Assembly (NCBI GenBank): GCA_015499995.1
Contig: JADNRV010000039.1
Location: 124,001 to 188,000, forward strand
Direction of reading: 5' to 3'
Source of the DNA: Flammula alnicola
Lineage: Eukaryota; Basidiomycota; Agaricomycetes; Agaricales; Strophariaceae
DNA: 64,000 nt
Position numbers and translations under genes: made by a program. Of the stretch, positions 36,467 through 46,898 are shown piece by piece. Under the pieces are notes generated by a model. The model saw only the letters and a list, made by a program, of their open reading frames with translations. It made no database searches and was not told where the DNA came from. How positions within the stretch are numbered: the first letter of the stretch is position 1; every line of letters starts with the position of its first letter.

Positions 36467-37976
36467 ATGCAGAAGCCTACCTGCACCAACACCCGCATCC
36501 GCTCGACGGAGGATGCACACAAGATATTTGGTGCGGTCCAGCGGGGCCTGCTCCAGATGGTCACCAGGCGCCTTGACGCTGACGAGCGTCTCGCCCTTCA
36601 GTCAGGTTGCATTTATGCATGGGAGGGACGCAGTCCGCACAGTGAGACAATTGGCCTTGGGATTGAACGCTTCACCGAAGGTCGGCGGTGGTCACCCTCG
36701 CGTGTTCGAGACGTGAGTGGAATGCACAGCAGTGCCACTTTCATTTTATTCCTGTTCCGAATGTTCATTTCACTTTAAACGTAGAAATTCCTATTTTATT
36801 ATGAGAAGTACTCACCTCCTGCGGATTCCAATCATCTACGGTGCATTCTAAATTGTTTAACGTTAATCGCTGACTGAAACCTTGCTTCAGAAGTACCACG
36901 GCTGAGCGCCAACCACCTCACGATTGGGATCCTCTGGTGAAGCAAACCTACTCCGTCTGGGTTGACACTGAAAAAGGACGCAGGAAGTGGCATCTGAGTG
37001 AGTCTATCGCCAATTTGTTTACGCTTCCATTGCCGGCCAACCAATGACTGCTGTAGCTGCCTACTTCTCAGAGGCAACGATTGATCAGCTGGGGACCATT
37101 GATGACATTCCACATGTTCGGTGTGTCACATTAGCAGAAGGAACGTTCGAGAGCACACAAGTAGGCAAGAGTCGGAATCGAGTTGACGATCACAGTCGTT
37201 CGAATGTGGCACAGCTGGTGGTGAGCTTAGACGTGCAGACCTATCCACCTTTTTCAACTCCATACCGATATCAAGCACATAATGCATCCGGCATGACACC
37301 AGTGCTCCTGCATAAACCATATCAATCAAGCCATACAGCTGAACCTCTCCAATTTCTGACCTACAGGCAAACTCCGCCTCCAACGTCTCCTCCGATCCAT
37401 TGGCAATCTCAATCCAACCAGTCTAGCTATCTTAATAGCAACCCTTTGCCATATATCACTTCGACATACCCGACAAGTCCGATTAATTTCTCCCAACCTA
37501 TGAGTTCTCCTCACTCTTCTCATCACCAACTCTCCCATATGCACCGCTCTGACACCCATAGCTACTACTCTTGTGGGCCTTCCTCCTGGAGCAGCCACCA
37601 ATTTCAAGCATACTATTTCCCTACATCGCAGCGGCTAAGCGCCAGCCACTTTGAGACGGCCCAGCCTTCTCCTTGCCCTCTACTGTCTTACAACCCACCC
37701 CCAAGCCACCACGGCGGCCTGGTACCCCACCCGCGCCCATACTCAGGGCCTATTTCACAAAATGTTCATCCACTTTACTCACCTTCATACTCCCTCGGTT
37801 TAGCACCGACCCCAGTACCTCACCCCGTTCCACCACCTCAGTCACTTGGGTTCTATCCACACTACCCAGCAGCTTGTCTTGAAGAACATGCTGGAAGGAA
37901 GCGAGGATGTGCGGCTCGAGGCTGCTCGGTTACACGTAAGCCTTTCTATTCCCACTCTTATACGCTTTTTGACTGA
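36467..37976 (+). CDS. Gti1/Pac2 (WOPR-domain) family regulator, 3' end chimeric
   Basis: WOPR proteins are fungal DNA-binding regulators of morphology and development. The start at 36467 (MQKPTCTNTRIRSTEDAHKI) leads to FGAVQRGLLQMVTRRLDADER, then GLGIERFTEGRRWSPSRVRD, the first conserved WOPR block. A short exon after a 72-bp intron gives FLFYYEKYSPPAD. A third gives DPLVKQTYSVWVDTEKGRRKWHL, and after another intron AYFSEATIDQLGTIDDIPHV completes the second block. The remainder (37140-37865) is a long Pro/Ser/His/Tyr-rich tail, usual for the family. From about 37866 the frame enters sequence of a different gene (AACLEEHAGR, PRP6-like) and stops at 37974. The native C-terminus has therefore probably been replaced. 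WOPR identity is confident; whether the chimera is expressed is unknown. Confidence 0.8.
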
Positions 37977-38600
37977 CATATTGCAGAACAATGGTGGTGC
38001 CAAGGCCATCCTAGCGAACGCAGCACAACACGTTGGCCAGACTACGAACATCTGCCTGGCCGCTGCTGACTTCGAACACGATATCAAAGCGAAGAAACGG
38101 GCTCTACGGAAAAGTTTGTTCTCTCCAGCATCTCTACTGATAAAAATTAATCATTCCTTTTAGCCCTCGAACATATTCCGGACTCGGTTCGCTTACGTAA
38201 AGATACCATCGATCTCAAAAAAAAAATCCTCCGCCGCCGATTCCTGCATCCTTCTCGCCCCTGTCCTTGAAACGATCCCTCTCTCCGTCGAACTACGGCT
38301 CGCACTTGCCTGGCTCGAGACTCATGAAAGAGCGAAGGCCGTGCTTAGCGAAGCCCGCGGAGCACTTCCAACGTCTCACGAGCTCTGGACCGACACAGCC
38401 CATCTACTCGAGTAAGAGGCCAACCTGCCAGAAAAGATGCCCAAAAAAACGCGTAGAGGAGCTGCTTGTGGGAGACGAGACGATTGAGGCTGCTTCATGC
38501 AGCCTGAGGGGCCACCATGTGCTGCTGGCTCGCGACCCGTGGCTCTCAATTCATATGATTAGAAATTGTCAAAATGAGGAATATCTACGACGAGCGGATA
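37866..38600 (+). pseudogene. fragment of the PRP6 splicing-factor gene (HAT/TPR repeats)
   Basis: PRP6 is a tri-snRNP scaffold made of HAT/TPR repeats. The fragment reads AACLEEHAGR, then in another frame SEDVRLEAARLH, an intron, NNGGAKAILANAAQHVGQ, LAAADFEHDIKAKKRALRK, an intron, LEHIPDSVRLRKDTIDLKKK. After a frame change at a run of ten A (about 38218) it reads CILLAPVLETIPLSVELRLALA, LETHERAKAVLSEARGALPTSHELW, and finally VEELLVGDETIEAASCSLRGHHVLL. This is the order found in PRP6. Damage: an internal deletion after HAGR, the frameshift at the A run, TAA at 38413-38415 (where Q is expected) and a further shift. Introns are retained, so it was copied as DNA rather than through mRNA. It is fused to the WOPR gene on the same strand. 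Confidence 0.72.
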
Positions 38601-39144
38601 GATTATGTCCAACCCAACCCAAACACGCTTTAATTTTGTTGAAAACTACAGTGAATAAAAGGAGGGCGGAAATAGTGCCATGTTTCCTCGTTCGACAGAT
38701 TTACTTATTTTCTCCACGCATACTACACTATTACCTTTTCTCCATTTTTTGGGTTGGTGACTGGTTGGTATCCGTGCTGGTCCCAGGATGTCATGGTTAC
38801 GGGCAAGGAGGGGAGGAAGATGACACACGCGAAGGTTAAGAGGGAGTGGCCCAGAATTCCGAAGACGGGTCGATGAATGTCAATGCTGCCCCAACTTTCG
38901 CCGCACCAATGAACCCTGCTAGACTTGAGAAGACTGGAGATGTTTGCTGAGATATTTGATATGCACATACCATGTGTCGAATTTGAGCCAGACGATATGG
39001 GCAGCATTTGAGGTGGATACAAAGTAGATGGAAGGCGTAGACACCAGAAGTCACTCTGGAAGGTGTCGCTAGTGGTCAGATACGGACTGCTACAAAAGTG
39101 TGAGACTTCAAGTGGCCATCTCGAAGATTGTTTCTTGCATTTAT
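38601..39144. other. spacer, no assigned gene
   Basis: Minus-strand frames at 38723-39151 and 38836-39054 have no recognisable domain. The region separates the PRP6 fragment from the kinase-like gene, whose stop is at 39145. Confidence 0.35.
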
Positions 39145-40059
39145 TTAACAAAAACTATAGACATCAACTGGAAGAGCATTTCTCCAGGAGCATACAGCTA
39201 TATTAAAGCCGGCGAAAGTAGAATTATATAATGACAAAAGCACCTTTGGAGCATATCGACTGAGCTTTCCAAGTGTCTTCTTCAAGATCCGATTGTCGTC
39301 TTCGTTGGTAATTTTCAGGCTATCCGAGGATCGACCCTCAAGCAACTCGCTGTTCAGGTTGGGGGTGGGGTAAAACACCTGTCCATCTTGACCGCCCCAA
39401 TCGAAGTCGAGTAGCATCACATTCCGGTCATTACAGATTACGTTCGCTTCTCGCAGATCGCCATGAACCATGCCTTCCGCATGAAAGGCGTCCACAAGTC
39501 GTGATAACTCCATTGTCCACCTATCTCTGCAGGCGTCCAGTCCTGACGATTTGGTGATGATGACACCAGAAACAATATACTCCATTGTGATTGCTTTCCA
39601 TCCACCAGGAAGACGTTCAAAAGCGAGGATGCAAGGTGCGTAGCCACGTTGAGCGCAGAAGGCATGCAACTCGACCGAATACTCTCGTGCGAACTCGACG
39701 ATAATGGTCCGCTTCTCAGGGCCTGTCGTCTCTGCGAGATATAAAAGACGATAGCTTTGTCGGTCAGGATGGAACCCCAGAATCTGGAATGATAGGTACT
39801 CGGTGGATGGGCCCCATTTGCGCAATCTGGTGACTGACGGGAAGCGGCGAGCGGTAGGTTGGATCTCAGGTGGTGGTACGGTAAGAAACCTCTGGGCGTC
39901 CTCGAGAATACGAGCCTGCGGGACCGACGCAGCGGCGAAGGCTCTATAGAGAGCCTTGCGATCGCGGCCATCGGAAGCAGATGGGATGCATGACATGCAG
40001 GAAGTAAGGTTCACGAGTCGATATTGGTGAGCGACTGCAATGAGAGCATAAAACCTCAT
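39145..40059 (-). CDS. fungal protein-kinase-like protein
   Basis: One uninterrupted frame of 304 residues. The C-terminal half has the catalytic signature of a kinase-like fold common in Agaricomycetes: LVDAFHAEGMVHGDLREANVI (catalytic loop, HGD instead of HRD), then VMLLDFDWGGQDG, where DFD replaces DFG. Upstream, YRLLYLAETTGPEKRTIIVEFAREYS may carry the nucleotide-binding Lys, and FERLPGGWKAITMEYIVSG looks like the hinge. No glycine loop is obvious. Substrate unknown; these genes occur in large expanded families and some may be pseudokinases. The start is uncertain: the first 20 residues (MRFYALIAVAHQYRLVNLTS) are atypical and an internal Met is possible. The last 25 residues also look unconserved, so a lost 3' intron is possible. 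Confidence 0.68.
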   Translation of the reverse strand: MRFYALIAVAHQYRLVNLTSCMSCIPSASDGRDRKALYRAFAAASVPQARILEDAQRFLTVPPPEIQPTARRFPSVTRLRKWGPSTEYLSFQILGFHPDRQSYRLLYLAETTGPEKRTIIVEFAREYSVELHAFCAQRGYAPCILAFERLPGGWKAITMEYIVSGVIITKSSGLDACRDRWTMELSRLVDAFHAEGMVHGDLREANVICNDRNVMLLDFDWGGQDGQVFYPTPNLNSELLEGRSSDSLKITNEDDNRILKKTLGKLSRYAPKVLLSLYNSTFAGFNIAVCSWRNALPVDVYSFC

Positions 40060-40434
40060 ATCAGCGCCTGGGATGATGCAATAATGATCAGTTTTGTCGC
40101 TGAAATATCACAGATGTTTATAATTCACCAACCCTCCAGCAAGTCTACGAATCCCCACCGACAACGACCAAGTACAAGTACAAAAATATGTAGTACGCAC
40201 AAAACCTCCATCGTACAAGTTCTATCTCCCATAAGTACTAGTAAACTTCCATTTCCGAATCCAAGGCCGAATCCAAGGCCGATCCCAAGGTCCCAAGCCC
40301 GCTAATCCCAAGCAACCAAGCAAGCGATACACTCTCCAAGAGCTCCCAGCAACGCACGGAGGAGGGATGGGGCAATCCTACACTATCCTACGAACACAAA
40401 GCACATCTCAGCATCAGCATTACAGAACAACAAC

Positions 40435-40657
40435 ACCGGAGAAGTAGAGTAACAGGCACGTCCGTCTCGTGTCTTATAGCATGTAATGTCCGTTAGACCG
40501 TATGCATATACAACCGCACGAGACCCAGATCAAAAAGCACCAGAGAAGTAGAGTAGCAGACATCATCTCGTATGTCTTGTATTATCGCATGACATGTCCG
40601 TCAGACCATATGCATAAGGTATGCAATCGCACGAGACCCAGATCACCCAAAAAAGCA
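40435..40657. repeat. two-copy direct tandem repeat, about 104-119 bp unit
   Basis: Copies 40435-40538 and 40539-40657 share acc(g/a)gagaagtagagta, atgtccgt(t/c)agacc, tatgcata and cgcacgagacccagatca, with substitutions and a 15-base length difference. They lie just past the stop of the minus-strand gene at 40681, probably in its 3' untranslated region. Confidence 0.8.
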
Positions 40658-40680
40658 GAAAGAGAGAGGGGAAAGGATAA

Positions 40681-42226
40681 TCACAGCTGCGCAAACGTCT
40701 GCGTCCGACTCAACGCCCTCTTCATCGCCTTCCTCTCCCTCGGATGCACCAACTTGGTGCCCTTGCCCGGACTCCACCCTTGCCCCTGTGATGGCCCGGG
40801 TGCGATCTCCCTGCCCCCCTCATCCAACGGCGGCGTGTCCGACCGCTCCGGCAGGACAACAACAGGCCACGGCTGTGACGACGACTGCGACGACGACTCG
40901 ATGATGCTCGCCACCTCGGGGTAGTACTCGGGGTTATAGGTGTGCAGCGGCGCCGGGTATTGTTTCGTCGGGGGCACCAACATCGTCTGCGAGGAGGGGG
41001 GACCGCCTTGTGACGACGGTTCAGGCGTAAGCCGACGTTTCTTCAGGTCGCTCCCACCCTCCGCCGACAGACACCCATCCCCATCATCAGTGGTATTCAT
41101 CGCATCCTCCTCCTCCTCATCCACATCCCCCAGCCGCCTCTTATTCCTGCCCGGAGAAGTGGGGCCCTGAGCGAAAGCAAACAAATCCCTCTTAACCCTC
41201 TCTGACCGTTCCCTCTCCTCCCTCTCCCTTCTCTTAATCTCCTCCATCTGCGCCGCAACCACCGCCGCCTGCACCGCCTCGACCCTCCTCCGCGCCTCCG
41301 CACTCTCACTCGATGCCCGCATCCTGTCCATCTGCATAAACATCGCCCTTCTCGCGTTGGCCATATCCTTCCGCTCCGCCAGGCTCGGTATCGACGTCCA
41401 GCGGAAGGGCCGCCAGGGGTAGTGCGGGCGCGCGTCGTGCCTGCGCAGGTCCTCGAGGTCCATCGGGTGTGCGCGCGCGTCGACTTCCTCTTGGGTTAGC
41501 CATTTGATGTTGAGCAGCCGCCGCAGGGTTTTGCCTGACACGGGATATATGCGCTCGGGCTGTGTCCAGCGGAACTCGACCTCCGCGAAACCTTTGTATT
41601 GGTCGAACATCTCGGTGGCAGGTGTGAAGGATGCGTGTGTGGATGATGCAGGACGTTGGATGGGAGTTTCGGTGGTGGTGGTGGGGGGTATTGAGGGGGG
41701 GGGAGCAGGTGGAGCCGCAAAGGCAAAGTCGCGTATTCTGACGCCTCTAGCTTGGATATCAGCAATGATATCTTGCGATTCGGGGTCGTCAACCTCTGTC
41801 GCTGCAGGCGAAGGCGCACGCGGGCGCTGAGAAGCACCTCCACTATCTTCGTCCGCCTCCACCACCTCCTCGTCTTCTTTCCCCTCTTCTGCTCCGCCTC
41901 CTTTTATTACGTTTGCTTTAGGTAGGGTTAAGGTCTGTATAACGAAATTAGGGTTATCCGGGATGAAGATCAACCGATCTATGCTTACATCGCGTCTAGA
42001 GACCTGGACAAGGTTTTCCTCGGGTATTATGATACTCGCTGCGCGCACGGGGAACAGGCTCCGGCGCGCGCATCTCCACATCTTCGTCGTCCCGAGGGGG
42101 CAATGGCTCGGACTGAAACCGATTGCCCTTGTTAAAGGTAGGGAAAGAGATGGTCAATGTGCCGGGAACATTGGTGGTAAAGATGGTGTTGAACCCGAAG
42201 AGGCCTCGGACTGTGAAGGTGCGCAT
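40681..42226 (-). CDS. hypothetical nuclear-type protein, two exons
   Basis: Exon 1 (42226-42036) starts MRTFTVRGLFGFNTIFTTNV. A 40-bp intron (41996-42035, gt..ag) joins it in frame to exon 2 (41995-40681), giving 501 residues. The N-terminal 80 residues look folded (ERDVSIDRLIFIPDNPNFVI). A middle region has FRWTQPERIYPVSGKTLRRLLNI and WLTQEEVDARAHPMDLEDLRRH. A charged helix follows (about residues 270-335, MEEIKRREREERERSERVK), then low-complexity acidic and Ser/Pro-rich tails with basic patches (GRNKRRLGD, DLKKRRL) resembling nuclear signals. I do not recognise the family. Codon-level integrity and length suggest a functional host gene. Its upstream side is met by the inverted-repeat element starting at 42414. 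Confidence 0.72.
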
Positions 42227-42413
42227 GTCGATTGGTGCGGTATAGCTGGGGTTTTGTACAGGGGGGTTTAACGCTGATGAAGATGAAGATGACGCTGGAA
42301 AGGTATATGTATAGCTAGCAGAACCAGAAGTGCAAGTGGGGTCGTCAAGAAGAAAAGGGCCTTTTATAGCTGGTCGAACCAGTGAACGCAGACTTTCCGC
42401 AACACGTGATTTT

Positions 42414-43290
42414 CCAGGCTCCTACCCAGCCGTCGTTTCGGGGTTTACAAAAAAAAACGAGATGCATCATAGAGAGAAAGTACTTAGACGATATTCATCT
42501 GCGAAATTTAAGGTTTGTATGACAAATAGGATCATTGATCTAATCATTTCTTTCAATCACCGCAACTCTTATTTTTTTGTACCCCTCCACGACGGCTGGC
42601 GTTTTACAAAGGTAAACAATCAGCCACCGCGGTGATTGTGGATCAAATTCCCATTTCAGGTAACATAACCCGGCACGACATCTTTGCGTTGTTGGGCCGT
42701 CCTCTCGACGCGTTTACTATTGCGAACCGCTTACGGGTTATTTTATGCGCGTGTTGGATTCTTTGGCTCCAATAAAGTTTAAAACAAGAGTCTTTAAAAT
42801 GCAGAGGCAAATTTGGGGCCACAAACCCTTGCATTCAATGCCGTTTTTGCACCCTTACTATGCATTGCCTATACGGATTGCATGGGGCTTCTGGTTCATG
42901 GAGAGAAATAATTCAATTAAGCACTAGGTAAGATAGTACACAAATAGCTGAACAGTAGGTATAATTATACTATCTTAAGATATCAAATGACAGGATGCGT
43001 CGAGGTCGAGACTCAACGCGTCCAAATTGCTGCGCTAATTTCCAAGTTCCCAAAAAGGAAGTGCAGACGGCAGTGGCTGATTGTTTACCTTTGTAAAACG
43101 CCAGCCGTCGTGGAGGGGTACATACAAAAAAATAAGAGTTGCGGTGATTGAAAGAAATGATTAGATCAATGATCCTATTTGTCATACAAACCTTAAATTT
43201 CGCAGATGAATATCGTCTAAGTACTTTCTCTCTATGATGCATCTAGTTTTTTCTTGTAAACCCCGAAACGACGGCTGGGTAGGAGCCTGG
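42414..43290. mobile_element. inverted-repeat element, 877 bp (long terminal inverted repeats)
   Basis: The left repeat (42414-42627) begins ccaggctcctacccagccg and the right repeat (43074-43290) ends cggctgggtaggagcctgg. The roughly 215-bp arms are nearly identical in inverted orientation, and the same peptide MHHREKVLRRYSSAKFKV can be read from both. tttt lies on both sides, a possible 4-bp target duplication. No transposase frame inside. Superfamily not assigned. Confidence 0.8.
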
Positions 43291-43327
43291 TTTTGCATCT
43301 TGAATTAAATGTTTTTGAAGCAACTTA

Positions 43328-44442
43328 CAGCGACTTGCGGTACTTAGGGCGCGTCACGATTTTTTCCAAACGCGGTGATTTTTGATGGTTTTTGGTTCGT
43401 TTTGAGTATTCGTAGAACAGCGTCACCAGTTCTTATTATTTTTGAATAACAATCAAACCAGTGAATTCACATTGAAAATTGGCATCGATAGGTATAAGAA
43501 ATATCAAGAAAAAGTTGAATTTGAATGATAGTTTGAGGGAACATGGATTTCTCAGGTGTTTAGATGATGTGGCACAATGTTCATGAAATAAAGCGTATAA
43601 CGGTCATTCAAAATGCACAAATTTACATCCAGTTGGCTTGTATATATGCTCTGTGCTAAATTATACATGAAAAACAAAGAGGAGGGGGCATAGCGTGGTG
43701 AAGGTGTAAGTGCTTCCTCGGGCCTCCCGGGACCACAAACACTGTGTCGAAATCTCCTCATAGAATTACTCTCCACCCATTTTACAGCATATATTTGTTC
43801 TTTTATGCTATTAGAAGCTTCAACGCTTTTTTCGAGGCTTCTCAGCAGCATCTGAATGCATTGCAGCACGAAAGTTTTCCGCCACATCAGCGGAAGGTTG
43901 ACCTCAATCTCTATGATCCGAGATCTTTTTCTCTCCATTACTTTGGCACAGTTCAGCACATACACAATAGCCCAATTTTCGTTGAAAATGGGCGCGATTT
44001 GGTGAAGCTACAATGTCGGTGTATTTCCACATCACAGCTGCCTTTGACCCGCTTTCGAAATTTCTACCTCATAACTCACTGACCTTCCTTCTACAAAAAT
44101 TTGACACTATCTGATATATATATCTAATGAAAGCATTATGAGCATAAAATTGGGAGATTTGACTAAGAAATAGATGTGTAACTTCATGAACATTGTGCCA
44201 CATCATCAAAACACCTGCGAAATCTATGTTTCCTCAAACTATCACTCAAATTCAACTTTTTCTCGACATTTCTTATACCTATTGATGCTAATTTTCAATG
44301 CGAATTCAATGGTTTGATTGTTATTCAAAAATAATAAGAACTGGTGACGCTGTTCTACGAATACTCAAAACGAACCAAAAACCATCAAAAATCACCGCGT
44401 TTGGAAAAAATTGTGACGCGCCCTAAGTACCGCAAGTCGCTG
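43328..44442. mobile_element. TA-flanked inverted-repeat element, 1115 bp
   Basis: Begins cagcgacttgcggtactta (43328) and ends taagtaccgcaagtcgctg (44442) with TA on both sides (43326-43327, 44443-44444). TA duplication is the hallmark of Tc1/mariner-type insertion. The inverted arms are about 260 bp (43328-43587 and 44183-44442) with scattered mismatches. The interior frame 43552-43965 (-) has no transposase signature, so it is probably non-autonomous. Confidence 0.82.
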
Positions 44443-44448
44443 TAATTA

Positions 44449-45255
44449 CAGCAGTTCCGGAAACTAATGAGATTCCAAAGTTTTTTTTCCATAATGCGCA
44501 TGCGCATGCGCACGCGTGATTTCCTTTTTGGGATTGAGTGGATTTTGACATGGACTGGTCAGTGGCCAACGCGGATCGTCTTTCATCTTGTACCTATGCC
44601 ACATGCTGGGCCGGGCCCGTGTCTGTTGGAATATACTCGCTGGTCATGATGACTGTGCATAACGCCACAGTTCCCATACCTTCCCATTTCAGTCTTGACT
44701 CTTTGTATCTCAATTTATTTATTATGGACTCATCTCGGAGCTATAGGTTACTTGAATATTATATGTACAAGCTAGCTACACTGTGTACTTCACTCGTTTG
44801 CCACCCCTCCCCCGTTAAATTCAATAGTGTCCTTGTCATCTCTTCCTTATAATTCACCCCAACTAGTTATTATTCAGCTAATACTTTACTTCAGAGCGCT
44901 TATGTCTGAATGGGCGGCCAGGAGCTGCAAAGAAGAAGACAGAGAGAAACAGGAAGGCTCATGAAAAGAGGGTGCGAAAGCAGGCACAGAAGGATGCCCA
45001 GAAAGCTACAATGGCAATTGGCCATAGTAATGTTGAGTTTATATGTGAACAGAGGAGGTGAGGTACAGATTTACTGGTGCTATAGTAGTGTAGTAGATGT
45101 TCAAAATGTGATTAGATCAGATTAGATCGAAAAACTGTGTAGAATGAACAGTGTTTTGAAATTGTGTCAATCCCAAAAAGGAAATCACGCATGCACATGC
45201 GCACATACACATTATGGAAAAAAACTTGGAATCTCATTAGTTTCCGGAACTGCTG
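44449..45255. mobile_element. TA-flanked inverted-repeat element, 807 bp
   Basis: Begins cagcagttccggaaactaat and ends attagtttccggaactgctg, flanked by TA (44447-44448, 45256-45257). Arms of about 88 bp (44449-44538, 45167-45255) differ mainly by changes within a gcgcatgc-rich stretch. It starts only four bases after the TA that closes the previous element. It ends about ten bases before the left edge of the large palindrome. No transposase seen. Confidence 0.8.
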
Positions 45256-45416
45256 TAAGGTCTGACAACGGATTATTGAAATAAAACAGCCATACAATAA
45301 ATCAAAGTGCGAAGGAATGCGAATTTGTCGCAGTCCAACTGTGGCTGATGGGAAAATGATTTGTCACCCATCACTCACGTGGTTGCGAAGGAATTGCTGG
45401 GTCAATAGTATTATTA

Positions 45417-45620
45417 CAGTGTTTTGCATATTGTTTTGCACAACGAAATTTCATGAAAGCTATTTGGTTGTGTTGCAATGTGATCAAAATGTCACACAAA
45501 GGGTCCGGCGATTCTAATTCGGGACAGATGATCAAGGATTAGTGACAATATGGTCACAACACAATACAACCAAACAACTCTCACGAAATTTTGTTGTGCA
45601 AAACAATATGCAAAACACTG
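45417..45620. mobile_element. 204-bp MITE (left-arm copy)
   Basis: cagtgttttgcatattgttt at the left and its inverse at the right, flanked by TA (45415-45416, 45621-45622), with arms of about 85 bp. TA duplication and a CAGT start suggest mobilisation by a Tc1/mariner-type transposase. One of the two palindrome-arm differences (45479) lies inside it. Confidence 0.82.
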
Positions 45621-46898
45621 TAGCGTGGTTCACCTGGGGAAGTGCTGGACAGCAGATCAAAGAGAACTCATGCCGTTGATCTCTGTCTCTAACCACCGCT
45701 CGCCCACCCTCTCCTCTCCTCGCCCGGAAGAACACCTAAAAAAGGTATGTAAGCTATCTGTCATTCTTCTATTTGCATTTCTAACCTTTTTCGACTCTAG
45801 TCTCTTACAGCTACTCCACCACATAATGAATGAGGTCGCGCCGCCCCTACTTCTCCTCTCGTCAAGAGATGTGGACCGACATTTAGAAGGCTCAGGATGG
45901 GCCGCAAGGGTGCCGAGAGCACAAGGCGAGACCCCGGAAGAGGGTTAGCTGCGAGGTGTGCCACGGACCGGACTCGTTCCACTATTCATCTCTCTGTGAC
46001 AACCCACTTACCGCCGCGCAACCCACAGGCTATGCAAGGACACAGCGACGTGAACCAAATCGCTCTTTCCTCGCCGTACACCGTCCGCTTTACCAACGGA
46101 AGCGGGAACGGAGCGGCAGGCGTTATATTCGAGGAGGGCGACGGACGGGATATGTGGATGGAAAGATATATGTAAATCACTTTCCATTGTTTTATCTCGA
46201 CATGGCATTTATTTTCATTTTAGGTAGGAAGTGCAAAATGATTCAACGCTCCTGGGCAGGAAACAACCCACACCGCCGTATACACCGCATCAAAGTCAAT
46301 GAAAAGGTGGGGATCATCATGAAGACAACAGGGATCGGAGGATTGATGGTGCGAGATCTTGAGACAGACAAAGTCCTTTGGGAATTGCCTAGGGTGCGTT
46401 GGCAAGCATCTTGAAAAAATGGTCTCATCTCTTGGAATTGACACGACTCTACAGCGGTATGTCCGGGGATTTGCACATCTGGAATATGGAAAGGGTTACA
46501 TGATTTTTGACCGGGGTGATGGAAGTAAAGAGGTGTGGCGGTGTACGGCGTATATTGACACGGACAGCGGGACGGACCCCGCACCACCAGTACTCACCAC
46601 CTCCTTCCCGGATGACCGTCAACGATACGTGGCCGACTGCGTGAATGGCCTCACCTCCACAATCTCACTGACTGCCACCCAATGAAAGGCGCACTTCAGT
46701 CCACATTCCGTCCTCCGAATGCCTGACGCGACGAGGGCGTATAGATTCGTCTATCCGACACTGCTCGTTGGCAGTTTGGAATGAGCGTTTATCTGGGATG
46801 TGAGAACGGGTGTGCTCATTCAAACGATCGAGGATATCCAAGTCGTCACACATATCGGTGCTTCTCAGGACGAAGAGTACGCCGAGGTGGGCGAAAGC

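Noticed and set aside
41504..41830. Plus-strand frame of 108 codons
   Set aside because: Shadow of the well-supported minus-strand gene 40681-42226.
43552..43965. 137-codon minus-strand frame inside the 1115-bp element
   Set aside because: No transposase motifs (no DDE spacing, no helix-turn-helix); partly within the inverted repeat.
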